The notes under the pieces are model-generated. The model was not told the origin of the DNA, did not search any database, and saw only the letters and a program-made list of their open reading frames with translations. A stretch of DNA of 62,666 nt, taken from the NCBI GenBank assembly GCA_009781045.1, contig WQYW01000006.1:1-62666 (forward strand), in the 5' to 3' direction. The position numbers were made by a program, and so were the translations under genes. This DNA is from Alphaproteobacteria bacterium. Lineage in GTDB: Bacteria; Pseudomonadota; Alphaproteobacteria; Rhizobiales; Xanthobacteraceae. Shown piece after piece: positions 1 to 8,723 of this stretch; positions within the stretch are counted from its first letter, which is position 1; each line of letters starts with the position of its first letter.

Positions 1-103
1 CACGCACCCGTTTGGCGCTGGCGCGGCGGCTGAGCGCCGGCGGCGTGTGGACCGGCTCGGGCGGAACCTGCACGACCTCTGGCTTTTCGGCAGCGTGACT
101 CAT
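1..103 (-). CDS. Partial CDS running off the left edge (N-terminus only)
   Basis: An ATG on the minus strand at 103 opens a frame that stays open to base 1, giving 34 codons that begin MSHAAEKPEVVQVPPEPVH and continue with a basic stretch. The Pro/Glu-rich then Arg-rich start resembles a cytoplasmic N-terminal tail. There is no strong Shine-Dalgarno sequence, and too little of the protein is present to name a family. It could be chance, because GC-rich DNA gives long open frames; I favour a real gene start only weakly. Confidence 0.35.
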   Translation of the reverse strand, partial: MSHAAEKPEVVQVPPEPVHTPPALSRRASAKRVR

Positions 104-824
104 TACCGACCCGAATTTCCCGCCAACTCCCGGCCGTCCCAACCGGGGAAAGAGCGGATTGCCCAAATGTCAGGCGGTGTTACGGGCCACCTTTGTCCGA
201 TGCGCGTCAAAGAGTGCGCACGCGGGCACAACTGGACCGGCCGTGTTTTCGCACCATCCGCCGATTCTGGACTATCGTTTGAGCGGCAATAAAGTCTTAA
301 CGTCTGGCGGCGGAAGGCAAAGAAATGCCTTAGGATTTCAAGGCTGCGGAGGAAGGGCGGGAAGCCCCGGCGGCAGGACGTCTGTAGCTCCGCCCGGTTG
401 GAACTGAATTCATTTCTGGAATCAATGGCTTGTACATCGACCACGAGGCTGGGCCGGGGATCGGGCATGTCGCAGGCCTCCGCTGCGGCCGTGCATTTTC
501 AGCCTTCCAGGCTGCGGGTTTGAAGGCATCGCGATGGTGCCCTTCCGGCGACTTTCCGACCGCAGGGTGCCGCCTCGCTTCCTGGTGCAGGCGGCGGATG
601 CCTGTCGCGAAGGTACCACCGCGTCTCTGCAGTGTAACTGAAAGACATTCAGCAGTCTGTCGAATACTGTGCCAGACATAGGGGCGTCGAACGAAAATTT
701 GACGCCATCGCGAGGGCAACAGATCCCATGACCGTTCGCCGTGATCTTCGTCCCTTTGCTGATCGGGCACGAGTGATTGCAACTCAGTCCTTCCTGTATG
801 TGCCAGGATGACTCCGTTCACAAA
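104..824. other. Intergenic stretch without a supported gene
   Basis: About 720 bases between the clipped left-edge gene and the tandem AAA ATPase. Several overlapping open frames exist on both strands, but their translations are Arg/Pro/Ala-rich, lack recognisable motifs and overlap each other, as expected of non-coding GC-rich DNA. No RNA gene or clear terminator was seen. Confidence 0.5.
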
Positions 825-2909
825 TCATCGGCACCCCGCAGTGAAACCGATTGGCCCGACACCTTCTTTCCGCCCCTCGCACTCGGCTTCGAGGAGGCGG
901 ACCAGGTCATCGGGAGTGGTCACTCCGACCAGTTCGGCACGCCGGTGAACCAGGGCGAAGTCGGCCGGCGTCAGCGTTCGCAGGCTGTTGAGAGCCGGGG
1001 GGGCGGCGATCTCGAAGAAACGCTGGAACGCGAGTCTGGCCTGGGGCTGGCTCAGCCAGTCGAACCGCACCTTGACAAGAAAGCGGCGCAGGCTGGCGGG
1101 ATCGAGCCGGTCGGGAAAGTTGGTGGTGCAGGCGAAAGGAAGAGCGTGATTCTCCATCCAGGTCAGCATCTCGTTGACCTGGGTAATCTCCCAGCTGCGG
1201 ACCGCATCGGCCCGGTCGAACAGCAGGCTGTCGGCTTCGTCGAAGACCAGGAAAGCATCGCTCTCGCGCGCCTCAGCAAAGGCCTCGGCGATGTTGCGTT
1301 CACTGTCACCGACGTATTTCCCGAGCAGGTCGGAAGCGCGCTTGTGGAGGACAGAGAGACCCATGCGCTCGGCCAGATGCCGGACCCATGCGCTTTTGCC
1401 GGTGCCCGGTGGTCCCGACAACAGGAAGGATACCGCTTTCGGGGCCCCGGCGCGGGTCAGCTGGTGCTCGATGCCTGCGAGGTCGCAATCGGCGCTGATC
1501 AACGCCGGATCATAGCTCGTGAAGCGCTCCGGCGGCGGCAAAGCATCGCCATGGCGGATGGCCCGGGCGATACCTTCGACCACGCGACGGGCGGTTTCAG
1601 ACTGCCCTCCGGCCAGACGCGCAGCGCGAAGTGCTGTCGCCGCCACCGCCGGCGCGGCCGGAATGAGGCGAGCCAAAGATGCGGCATCAGCTTCGGAAAG
1701 CGAAATGCCTTCGGCCCTACCGAGTTCGCCCCACAGCCTTGTGCGCGTGGCAACGCCCGGAATTCCAAGTCTCAGGCACATCGTCATGCGGCGAAGGATC
1801 GCGGGATCTACTGCATCAAGGTCATTGGCGGTCCAGATCACGGGAAGACGTGTGCGCTCGAGCAGGCGGTGAACGAAAACGCGCGAGAGTGCTTCGGACT
1901 CGTTCGAGCTCCGCTGGGCGAGCAGGTCCTCGGCCTCATCGAACAGCAATACAGAGTTCCTGAGGCTTGTAATCCGCTGGGCAAGCATCAACTCGGCAAG
2001 GCGCTGACTGCGGCTCGGCATTCCGCCATGTTTGTTCTCTTCGCCGATCGAACGCAGATTTGCCCCTGCATGGCTGGCCAGTGTGGCGGCAAAGCAGGTC
2101 TTGCCGGTTCCTGGCGGCCCGTAGAGCAGGATGTTGATGCCAACGGTCTGTTCGGCCAGCGCACGCTGCAACATGGATGCCGCAATTTCCGCATCGTCGC
2201 CGAGATGAGCGAACGCGTCCCAGGACAGCGTTTCCTGCGCGGGTGCTCCTATGAGCTGATCATAGATATCCTGATCCGGCAGAATGCCACGACGCACCAG
2301 CGCTATCAGCCGGTCCAGAACCTGCAGATTTCCGTCCTTATCGGTGCGGAGCAGGCCGCTGACATGCAGCTTTGAGTCCTGCGCGAGCCGTGTGACGACG
2401 GCAGCCACGGGCGCAGCTATCAACAGTGCAAAAAGGGCAGGATTGTTGTGAAGCCGTGCACTCCGTCGACGGCTGACACTCACACTGTCAAACAGACTCT
2501 CAAAGAGGTGGTTGGATTCGTACTCCATCGCAAGGCCCAGAATGTCGCTTTCAAGCTCATCGAGAAAGACGCAGGCGCGGATGCTGGTCAGCCATGATGT
2601 GGCGCTGGCGTCGATCCCTGGGCAGCGTCGCGCCAGCGCCTCCTCCAGCGCCGTTCCGATCTGTTGCCAGTCTTTTGCCGTGATCTGGCCACGGCCATTT
2701 CGCCACGGCGCCTCGTCGTCGGGAATCGCGGTATCCTCGACTCCGAGTTCAAAGGCCTGTTCGCAGACCCAGTTCGCGAGCGGCCGCGCTTCCGGCATGC
2801 GGTGGCTGGTGGCTGCATAGACATTTCGGGCACAGCGCAGCATGACACTGCAAGGCTGCTCTGCGCTGGTGGAGCGCAATTGCAGCACTGTCGAGCTGAG
2901 AGAATTCAT
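825..2909 (-). CDS. Tandem AAA-family ATPase
   Basis: A 694-residue protein with two AAA ATPase modules. The first has Walker A GPPGTGKT near residue 265 followed by Walker B LLFDEAED; the second has GPPGTGKS near residue 497 followed by LVFDEADS. The N-terminal ~230 residues match nothing I recognise. Proteins of this type are ring-forming protein-remodelling ATPases, often annotated as 26S-proteasome-regulatory-subunit-like, with unknown substrates. I chose the ATG at 2909 (MNSLSSTVLQ) over an upstream in-frame start because the extra 27 residues are low-complexity Arg/Pro-rich; no strong ribosome binding site supports either. It is transcribed away from the DUF6880-type gene, with a 1-kb gap and no visible operon partner. 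The ATPase assignment is firm; the cellular role is unknown. Confidence 0.85.
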   Translation of the reverse strand: MNSLSSTVLQLRSTSAEQPCSVMLRCARNVYAATSHRMPEARPLANWVCEQAFELGVEDTAIPDDEAPWRNGRGQITAKDWQQIGTALEEALARRCPGIDASATSWLTSIRACVFLDELESDILGLAMEYESNHLFESLFDSVSVSRRRSARLHNNPALFALLIAAPVAAVVTRLAQDSKLHVSGLLRTDKDGNLQVLDRLIALVRRGILPDQDIYDQLIGAPAQETLSWDAFAHLGDDAEIAASMLQRALAEQTVGINILLYGPPGTGKTCFAATLASHAGANLRSIGEENKHGGMPSRSQRLAELMLAQRITSLRNSVLLFDEAEDLLAQRSSNESEALSRVFVHRLLERTRLPVIWTANDLDAVDPAILRRMTMCLRLGIPGVATRTRLWGELGRAEGISLSEADAASLARLIPAAPAVAATALRAARLAGGQSETARRVVEGIARAIRHGDALPPPERFTSYDPALISADCDLAGIEHQLTRAGAPKAVSFLLSGPPGTGKSAWVRHLAERMGLSVLHKRASDLLGKYVGDSERNIAEAFAEARESDAFLVFDEADSLLFDRADAVRSWEITQVNEMLTWMENHALPFACTTNFPDRLDPASLRRFLVKVRFDWLSQPQARLAFQRFFEIAAPPALNSLRTLTPADFALVHRRAELVGVTTPDDLVRLLEAECEGRKEGVGPIGFTAGCR

Positions 2910-3945
2910 CTTGAGTACCTGCGGAAAGCGGAAAGGAGGTCGTGCTCGCGCGCCTCTGGAGCGCGCGAGTTCGAGTCCTGGAAATGGCAAATGGGATCCG
3001 TCGCGTCAGCCGTGATGGCGGAACGCTGCTGATTCCTGCGATGGGTGCGGGTGAAGGCGGATTTTGCAGAAGGCTTCAGCCTGATGCGGCGCCGCTATGG
3101 AAAATGACCCTGCCGCGATCGCGCAATAGCGAGGTTCGATCTCGAACAGCCATCGGCGTGGACGCAGGGGCGGGGATCAGTCCCTTGTATCCGATCTGAG
3201 GATGCGCAAATTTGAGCTCCTTCACAAAGACAGACATTTGGCTGTATGCGGCGCAGGCCGCCGTTTTGGGATCAAAACGGAGAACGTGTCGCGATGTTCA
3301 AGGGCATCGCGGGAATGGAATGAGGGCGCTGCCATAGCAGGCCTGTTGGGCCTGCGCAAGCCCTTTCCTGGAGCTTTGAGGTTTGGTGATCGGGCATGGC
3401 AGATCACAAACGTGTCAGCTCTGGTCCCGGGCGGAGAATTTGCCAGTTCTGGCACCCGAGCACTTTCGCATGTCAGGCTCTGCTTGCATCGGAGTGGTGG
3501 TTTGCGGTTTGCGGGCAGCGGCTGGGTCCCTCCTGGCGGCTCCGCGGAAAGCACTCTGGAACCGGGAACCTTGGCACCTGAACCTTGGCACCTGAACCTT
3601 GGCACCTGAACGCTTGGAACTGCGGCGAGGGGGCGGAAGGCAAGGCAGGGACATGGGACAGGATGTGGCGCCAGGCCGCGAGATGCCTTTGATAGTGCTC
3701 GCGCTGACGGCGGCGGTTGAGCGGCAAGCTGCGCCCGCGCGTTGGTGACGCCAGCCTGGAATTGTGGCAGGAAGGCATCGCACAGCTGTGAAAATCGACA
3801 GACGAATTTCGCCAGCGGGTGGCCGCGATGGAGTGCGCGGGAGGGATACGGGCCGGCACATGCGGCGTCGCTGAATCGCCGGCGTTCTGTGGCGCCTGGT
3901 TGCGCCTCCCCGGGGGATTTTTTCAGACAGGGTTGCGGAGAGCGG
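2910..3945. other. 1-kb divergent intergenic region
   Basis: Separates the divergently transcribed AAA ATPase and DUF6880-type genes and must hold both promoters. It contains three exact 14-bp tandem repeats (3567-3608) and, at about 2975-3060, a stretch sharing an exact 14-mer (TCCTGGAAATGGCA) with the repeat at 60211-60320. Open frames across it look non-coding. Confidence 0.5.
3567..3608. repeat. Three exact 14-bp tandem repeats
   Basis: The unit AACCTTGGCACCTG occurs three times head to tail with no mismatch, followed by a partial further unit (AAC). It lies in non-coding DNA about 340 bases before the DUF6880-type start codon. Such short perfect arrays usually arise by slippage; a binding-site role is possible but unsupported. 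Confidence 0.9.
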
Positions 3946-5310
3946 ATGAGCGATCGAATTTCTGCTGAGGCACTGGTCAGGCTTGGCGCCGAACGGCTGG
4001 CGGACATACTGGTGACGTTTTCGGAACGTGACTCCTTCATCCGTGAGCGGTTGCAGTCCGAGCTTCTTGTGCTTGATGGCATGGATATACTGGCCGCCAA
4101 TGTCAGGAGCAACCTTCATCTGCTCGGGAAAATCGTTCCAAGTGAGGAATGGCACAACAGAGCCAGAATCGTCGCGCGACTGGAACTTCAGCTTGAGGTG
4201 ATCACGGAGCGGATTGCTCCAGCCCGTCCGGATCTGGCGCTGGAACTGTTGTGGCAGTACGTGCCCCTGATGGATCCCCTCGTGGAACTCGAGGACGATG
4301 GTGAGATAGGCATGATATTTCACGATGCCGTGGAGGCCATGGCCGGCATTGCCATCCGGGCCCGACCGGACCCGGTCGCCCTTGCGGAGCGGATATTTGC
4401 CGCGATGGCCCAGGCTGAATATCGCCAATTCGATCGACTGTTCCCGGCGATCCTGCCTGCGCTGGGCGAGCGTGGCCTTGTCCACCTGAAAAAGCTTCTG
4501 CACGACGGCTCTGGTCAAGGTTCCGGTATTGCGGGCAGTTTTCGCCGCGTGCTGACCCGGATCGCCGATGGTGAGGGTGACGTTGACGCCTTCATTGCCC
4601 TGACGTCACCAGAGGAAAGACGCTCGCCACAGACCGCTGTCGCCATCGCCCGCCGCCTTCTGGCGGTTGGACGTGGCCCGGAAGCTGTTTCAGCTCTGTT
4701 GCTGGTGCCGTGCGGCAAGGGGGAGGCTTTCGAATATGGTGCCTGGAGCGATGCCTATATCGACGCACTCGAAGCCTCTGACCAGCGTGACAAGGCCCAG
4801 GACATCCGCTTTGAGAGTTTCCGGAGACATCTGCACTCGGATCGCCTGCGGAAATATCTCGAGCTTCTCCCCCCGTCGCAGGCTGCGGCAGCGGAAGACG
4901 AGGCTCTCAACCACGTGCTGAAATTCGACGATGCGATGTCGGCACTTGATTTCTTCGGCCGTTGGTCGGACGTTGAGCGGGCTGCGACACTGATCCTCAA
5001 AAGGCACTCAGAGGTCACGCGAGGTCCCTTTTTTCCAGTCGATGACTTCCTGGAAAAGCTGGGGAAGATCTCGCCATTGGCCGCGGTGGTGGTGCGCCGC
5101 GCGGCCATCCGGACCACGCTGGAAGAGAGTCGTCGAAGTCGGTACGAAGAAGCCGCGGATCATCTGTTTCAATGTCGGGAGTTGCACAAGCGGATTATCG
5201 ATTATCAGGGTCACGTTTCACACGGTCCGTTTCTGGCGGGTCTGCGCGCCGACCATGGTCGCAAGCATGCATTCTGGGGATATGTGAGGAAGGCCGGTAT
5301 GGAAATGTGA
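3946..5310 (+). CDS. DUF6880-type protein
   Basis: A 454-residue, largely helical soluble protein with no signal peptide or membrane segment. Its opening MSDRISAEALVRLGAERLAD, the LELLWQYVPLMDPL segment and the IFAAMAQAEYRQFDRLFPAI segment fit my memory of DUF6880, a family of about 440 residues built of helical repeats with no known activity. Start: the ATG at 3946 follows GCGGAGAG, and the family-like sequence begins exactly there; the upstream extension of the frame is Arg/Pro-rich and probably untranslated. It stands alone on the plus strand. DUF6880 membership is recalled, not searched; function is unknown. Confidence 0.75.
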   Translation: MSDRISAEALVRLGAERLADILVTFSERDSFIRERLQSELLVLDGMDILAANVRSNLHLLGKIVPSEEWHNRARIVARLELQLEVITERIAPARPDLALELLWQYVPLMDPLVELEDDGEIGMIFHDAVEAMAGIAIRARPDPVALAERIFAAMAQAEYRQFDRLFPAILPALGERGLVHLKKLLHDGSGQGSGIAGSFRRVLTRIADGEGDVDAFIALTSPEERRSPQTAVAIARRLLAVGRGPEAVSALLLVPCGKGEAFEYGAWSDAYIDALEASDQRDKAQDIRFESFRRHLHSDRLRKYLELLPPSQAAAAEDEALNHVLKFDDAMSALDFFGRWSDVERAATLILKRHSEVTRGPFFPVDDFLEKLGKISPLAAVVVRRAAIRTTLEESRRSRYEEAADHLFQCRELHKRIIDYQGHVSHGPFLAGLRADHGRKHAFWGYVRKAGMEM

Positions 5311-5504
5311 GGGGAGACGGTATCAGCGTGTGCAGTTCAGGAGGGGCAAAGTTTCACCATCCTGAGATTGCGATCGCTGAAGAAGGAAGAAGGCGTCAGC
5401 CTTGCGGAAATGTTCTACGTTCTACAGCCACGTTCCCTCGCATGTTCGCGGATGAAGCGGCTTCGCGATTGCACAGGCTGCCTGCAGGGCAGGGGAATCG
5501 GGTG

Positions 5505-5593
5505 AACAAATATTTCAACATATTGATTGTTACTCTGGTGCCGAAGGCGATGACTACCAGAGTTACGAGGATCATCAGGCAAGCAAGAGAAAT
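5505..5593 (-). pseudogene. Remnant copy of the 3' end of the membrane-protein gene at 6915-7511
   Basis: Read on the minus strand this gives ISLACLMILVTLVVIAFG followed by TRVTINMLKYLF. It aligns without gaps to ISLACLMIPVPLVIINFG plus VRTTINVLTYLF near the C-terminus of the intact membrane protein; the matching DNA there is 6981-7069. No start codon or upstream half survives. It is one half of a decayed partial duplication, the other half being 5660-5727. Confidence 0.8.
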
Positions 5594-5659
5594 CGGGCAG
5601 CCCTTCGGCGGACGCTCTCGTAGTGGTGGGTGATGGCACCGGTCGACAGTTTCGGCTCG

Positions 5660-5727
5660 CCTTTTTGGCCTTGGACTGGGAGCGGTTGTGGACGGTGACC
5701 TGCTGGTCGCCTTTTCTGGCGAGGTGA
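5660..5727 (-). pseudogene. Remnant of a beta-hydroxyacid dehydrogenase N-terminus
   Basis: The minus strand encodes HLARKGDQQVTVHNRSQSK followed by AKK, which lines up with HLARKGGHQVTVYNRTPSK plus ARK at about residues 19-40 of the dehydrogenase at 7615-8484 (DNA 8372-8437). The GLGVMG nucleotide-binding turn before it and everything after it are missing. Together with 5505-5593 it has the same order and orientation as the intact gene pair, but with about 1.3 kb lost between the two matches. Confidence 0.75.
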
Positions 5728-5767
5728 AGTGCGCAGCAGGTTGCAGTCTGTCGATCCTCGCACAGGC

Positions 5768-6589
5768 TCAATGTTCCTTGCCGAGAGCCTCCGAGACGTC
5801 GTGTAAGCCAAGGTCCTTGGCTGCGATAAGGCGGCGCTGAAGCGCGACGATCTTTGCCTCGTTGCCAGCGGGTGTCAGATCCCCGGCCAGTGCGACAAAT
5901 TGACCGTCAGCTTCCTCAAACCGGCCAAGGCGACGCAATATTTCGCCGGTCAGCATTCGATCGGCGATGTGCTCTTCCGCGCTTCGCGTCTTATCGGCGA
6001 CGTCCACGGAGAGCCGCGCCAGCAACTCCGTTGCATAGCGACGGTACCGTTCGCTGGTCGTGCCTTGCGCGACCAAGCGTTCGCCAAGCTGCGCATCTTT
6101 CTGATCCTCCTGCTCGGCCTTGGCCGCCCGTTCGAGAACCTCGGCCCAACCTGCTTCCCAGGTTGCCTGAAGGAGCGCGAGCGAAACTTGCGGATGCGGC
6201 GACCCTGTTCGTTGCATAATCCAGGCTGCACGGTAATACGGCGTCTCGCCTTTGAGCGCCTGATATTCTGCGGACATTATCAATGGCCGAAGCCGCTCCA
6301 GCTCATCGGTGCTGTACTCTTCCTTGAAAAAGACAAACCCGTTGGTCGGACACACTGCAAGTGGCGATGGACTTTCGATCGGCCCAACCAGCATTCCATC
6401 CAGCATCTGGAAGAATGCGGTCCCGGATGTCTGGGCTTCGAACTTGAATTTGACGCCATCATAGGGACAGACCATGTCGACGGTTTCGCTGGTATGGGCA
6501 TGGGCCGAGACCGCAGCGAGAAGGCCACCGGCCAGAATCAGCGACGCCAGGGATTTTCGCACCAATGGCATATTCAAAGACAAAGACAT
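5768..6589 (-). CDS. Secreted DUF2225-like protein
   Basis: A 273-residue protein with a clear signal peptide: basic RK, hydrophobic SLASLILAGGLLAAVS, then AHA cleavage near residue 32. The mature part opens with MVCPYDGVKF and later CPTNGFVFFKEEYS, a pair of CP(Y/T)-type motifs followed by ETPYYRAAWIM, and ends in TPR-like helices (LGRFEEADGQFVALAGD). This resembles DUF2225 proteins, although classical members have two full CxxC knuckles and here each has a single Cys, so metal binding is doubtful. The ATG at 6589 follows GGGGAGGAA closely. It lies between the decayed duplicate and the small membrane-protein gene on the same strand. Role unknown; export is a firm inference. Confidence 0.7.
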   Translation of the reverse strand: MSLSLNMPLVRKSLASLILAGGLLAAVSAHAHTSETVDMVCPYDGVKFKFEAQTSGTAFFQMLDGMLVGPIESPSPLAVCPTNGFVFFKEEYSTDELERLRPLIMSAEYQALKGETPYYRAAWIMQRTGSPHPQVSLALLQATWEAGWAEVLERAAKAEQEDQKDAQLGERLVAQGTTSERYRRYATELLARLSVDVADKTRSAEEHIADRMLTGEILRRLGRFEEADGQFVALAGDLTPAGNEAKIVALQRRLIAAKDLGLHDVSEALGKEH

Positions 6590-6914
6590 TTCCTCCCCGC
6601 CGCACCAGTTTGTTGAAGATCGCGGATTATTGCGTCAATTTGGCGGCACAACGGTCCGTTCACGAATTTGTGACAGCGGGTGCAATTCCTCGGGGCCTGA
6701 GAAAATGGCCGGGCTAGCAGGACTGCGTCGAGAGGCAGCTTGTGCCCTGTGCAGGAGATGTCTTTCGGACCCTGGCGGTGGCAGGAATGGCCACATCACG
6801 CATACTACCAACAAAGTGCCGTCCACTGACACGAAAAGAGGCCGATGGTGGAAATTTGATGTTCTGCGAGCCACGCGTGGCTGAACGATGTGAGAAGAGG
6901 CCGAGACCTGAATG
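6590..6914. other. Short gap without a gene
   Basis: About 325 bases between two minus-strand genes; it probably carries the promoter of the secreted DUF2225-like gene. I see no coding frame with recognisable sequence and no clear hairpin terminator. Confidence 0.4.
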
Positions 6915-7511
6915 TCAGGCCGTTCTTGGAGCTGGTCCTATTCCAACTGCAAACAGTCTATGCGTAATAACCACCTTTCGGAATAAATACGTCAGTACAT
7001 TGATCGTTGTTCTCACTCCGAAATTGATGATCACCAAAGGAACCGGGATCATCAGGCAAGCCAGAGAAATCACAATGGTAACCGGTCTTCTGCCCAGGTC
7101 AATGTCTACCGACAGTCGGTTTGCTTGCTTGAATGTATCATCGTTCCAGATTGTGCTCTTTGAACTGCCTTGGCGCTGGAGTTCCGCAACCGCAGTTCTC
7201 TCGCGAGCCAAGTCTCTTTCAAGACTCGCGAAATCATAGTCCACTTTTCCACAGAGAACCTCCCATGCGGAGTAAACCATCATGAATGGTGCAAGCAGCG
7301 GAAGTGGCACGCCCATAACAACGTTGGACGTGTCGCAGGTCCAGCGGTCGATGAGTTCCAAATCCTTCTTCGTGTAAGAAGGATTTGAACGGAGTTCTTG
7401 GAGAATGCGATTGAGTTCACGGCGTCGGCTGCGAACAGCCAGGACGGATGCAATCTGAAGAAGGGGATACCCAATCAGGATGCTGTATAGAATGACCAGA
7501 ATGGTGGGCAT
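6915..7511 (-). CDS. Small integral membrane protein of unknown function
   Basis: A 198-residue protein with an N-terminal membrane helix (ILVILYSILIGYPLLQIASVLAV), a second hydrophobic stretch (VVMGVPLPLLAPFMMVYSAW), a polar coiled-coil-like segment (DFASLERDLARERTAVAELQ) and a third hydrophobic segment (VTIVISLACLMIPVPLVIIN). Start: a TTG at 7517 is in frame, but GGAGG lies seven bases before the ATG at 7511, so the protein begins MPTILVIL. The DNA is visibly less GC-rich than its neighbours, which suggests transfer. I do not recognise the family. Its C-terminal third is duplicated as a remnant at 5505-5593. Confidence 0.65.
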   Translation of the reverse strand: MPTILVILYSILIGYPLLQIASVLAVRSRRRELNRILQELRSNPSYTKKDLELIDRWTCDTSNVVMGVPLPLLAPFMMVYSAWEVLCGKVDYDFASLERDLARERTAVAELQRQGSSKSTIWNDDTFKQANRLSVDIDLGRRPVTIVISLACLMIPVPLVIINFGVRTTINVLTYLFRKVVITHRLFAVGIGPAPRTA

Positions 7512-7614
7512 TTCCAATCCTCCGGGGGGGCATCAAGCCCAGGCGCATACACACGCGAATACGATGGCAGAAGGGAACAAAACGACGATGGCGATGGCTT
7601 ATGTTCAATCTCTG

Positions 7615-8484
7615 TCAGCGCTCCAGCCGGGCCAGCAGGCTTGAGGTGTCCCAGCGGCGGCCGCCCATTTTTTCCACCTCACCATAGAACTGGTCGACCA
7701 GTGCGGTGACCGCGAGGCTGGCCCCATTGCGGCGGGCCTCATTGAGGCAGATGCCGAGGTCTTTTCGCATCCATTCGACCGCAAACCCGAAATCATAGCG
7801 CCCCTCGTTCATGGTCTTGTGGCGGTTCTCCATCTGCCAGGACTGTGCCGCCCCCTTGGAGATGGTGGCGATCACGGCCTCGACGTCGAGGCCCGCCTTT
7901 TTTGCGAAATGGATGGCCTCGCTGAGACCCTGGACCAGGCCGGCGATCGAAATCTGGTTGACCATCTTGGTGAGCTGGCCGGCACCGGCCGGTCCCATCA
8001 GCCGGCACATCCGCGCATAGGCAGCAAGGATGGGTTCGGCGCCGGCATAGGCTGCCTCGGTGCCGCCGCACATCACCGTCAGCACGCCGTTTTCGGCACC
8101 AGCCTGGCCGCCCGAGACGGGAGCGTCGACGAATTGCAGCCCGGCCAGGGTGGCGGCCTGTTCGAGTTCCCGGGCCACCTCGGCTGACGCCGTGGTGTGA
8201 TCGACGAAGGTGGCGCCCTTTTTCATGCCGGCAAAGGCGCCCTCGGGGCCGATCGTGACCTCGCGCAGATCATTGTCGTTGCCGACGCAGCACATCACGA
8301 AATCGCAGCCCGCGGCGGCCTGTCTCGGGGTGGCAGCGATGGCACCGCCGAAGGTCTCGGCCCATTTCCGGGCTTTGGACGGGGTGCGGTTATAGACCGT
8401 GACCTGGTGGCCGCCTTTCCTGGCGAGGTGGCCGGCCATCGGGAAGCCCATTACGCCCAGTCCAAGAAACGCGACTTCTGCCAT
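7615..8484 (-). CDS. Beta-hydroxyacid dehydrogenase (3-hydroxyisobutyrate dehydrogenase family)
   Basis: A 289-residue NAD(P)-dependent oxidoreductase. The Rossmann signature FLGLGVMGFPMAGHL is at residues 5-19, VTVYNRTPSK follows the second strand, the substrate-binding DAPVSGGQAGAENGVLTVM lies mid-protein, and GAGQLTKMVNQ carries the catalytic lysine. Length and all family landmarks are intact. Members reduce or oxidise 3-hydroxyisobutyrate, tartronate semialdehyde, succinic semialdehyde or similar; the sequence alone does not fix the substrate, so I give no symbol. There is no operon partner in close contact; apbC begins 240 bases away, divergently. A decayed fragment of a paralogue lies at 5660-5727. 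Confidence 0.88.
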   Translation of the reverse strand: MAEVAFLGLGVMGFPMAGHLARKGGHQVTVYNRTPSKARKWAETFGGAIAATPRQAAAGCDFVMCCVGNDNDLREVTIGPEGAFAGMKKGATFVDHTTASAEVARELEQAATLAGLQFVDAPVSGGQAGAENGVLTVMCGGTEAAYAGAEPILAAYARMCRLMGPAGAGQLTKMVNQISIAGLVQGLSEAIHFAKKAGLDVEAVIATISKGAAQSWQMENRHKTMNEGRYDFGFAVEWMRKDLGICLNEARRNGASLAVTALVDQFYGEVEKMGGRRWDTSSLLARLER

Positions 8485-8723
8485 TGATCAGGACCTTTTG
8501 TGGGGTGGTTCGGAGGCGGGCAGCATAGTGGCTGGTGGAAAGGCGGCAATGGCCGGATTCGCGTCAATTGCGGCATTTTATCTCCGGTTTTTCACCCTGT
8601 TTCTCTCCCGCCCCTTGTCTCTGCCCGCCTGAGGGATGATCTATGGGGCCTGAATGGGCTTTCAGTCACGTTTGGCGGCGTGGTCTGCCCGGCAGTTTTC
8701 GTCAATCGATGGGAGAATAGGTT

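Noticed and set aside
2955..2985. GTTCGAGTCC resembling a tRNA T-loop
   Set aside because: No D-arm, anticodon arm or acceptor stem can be drawn around it on either strand.
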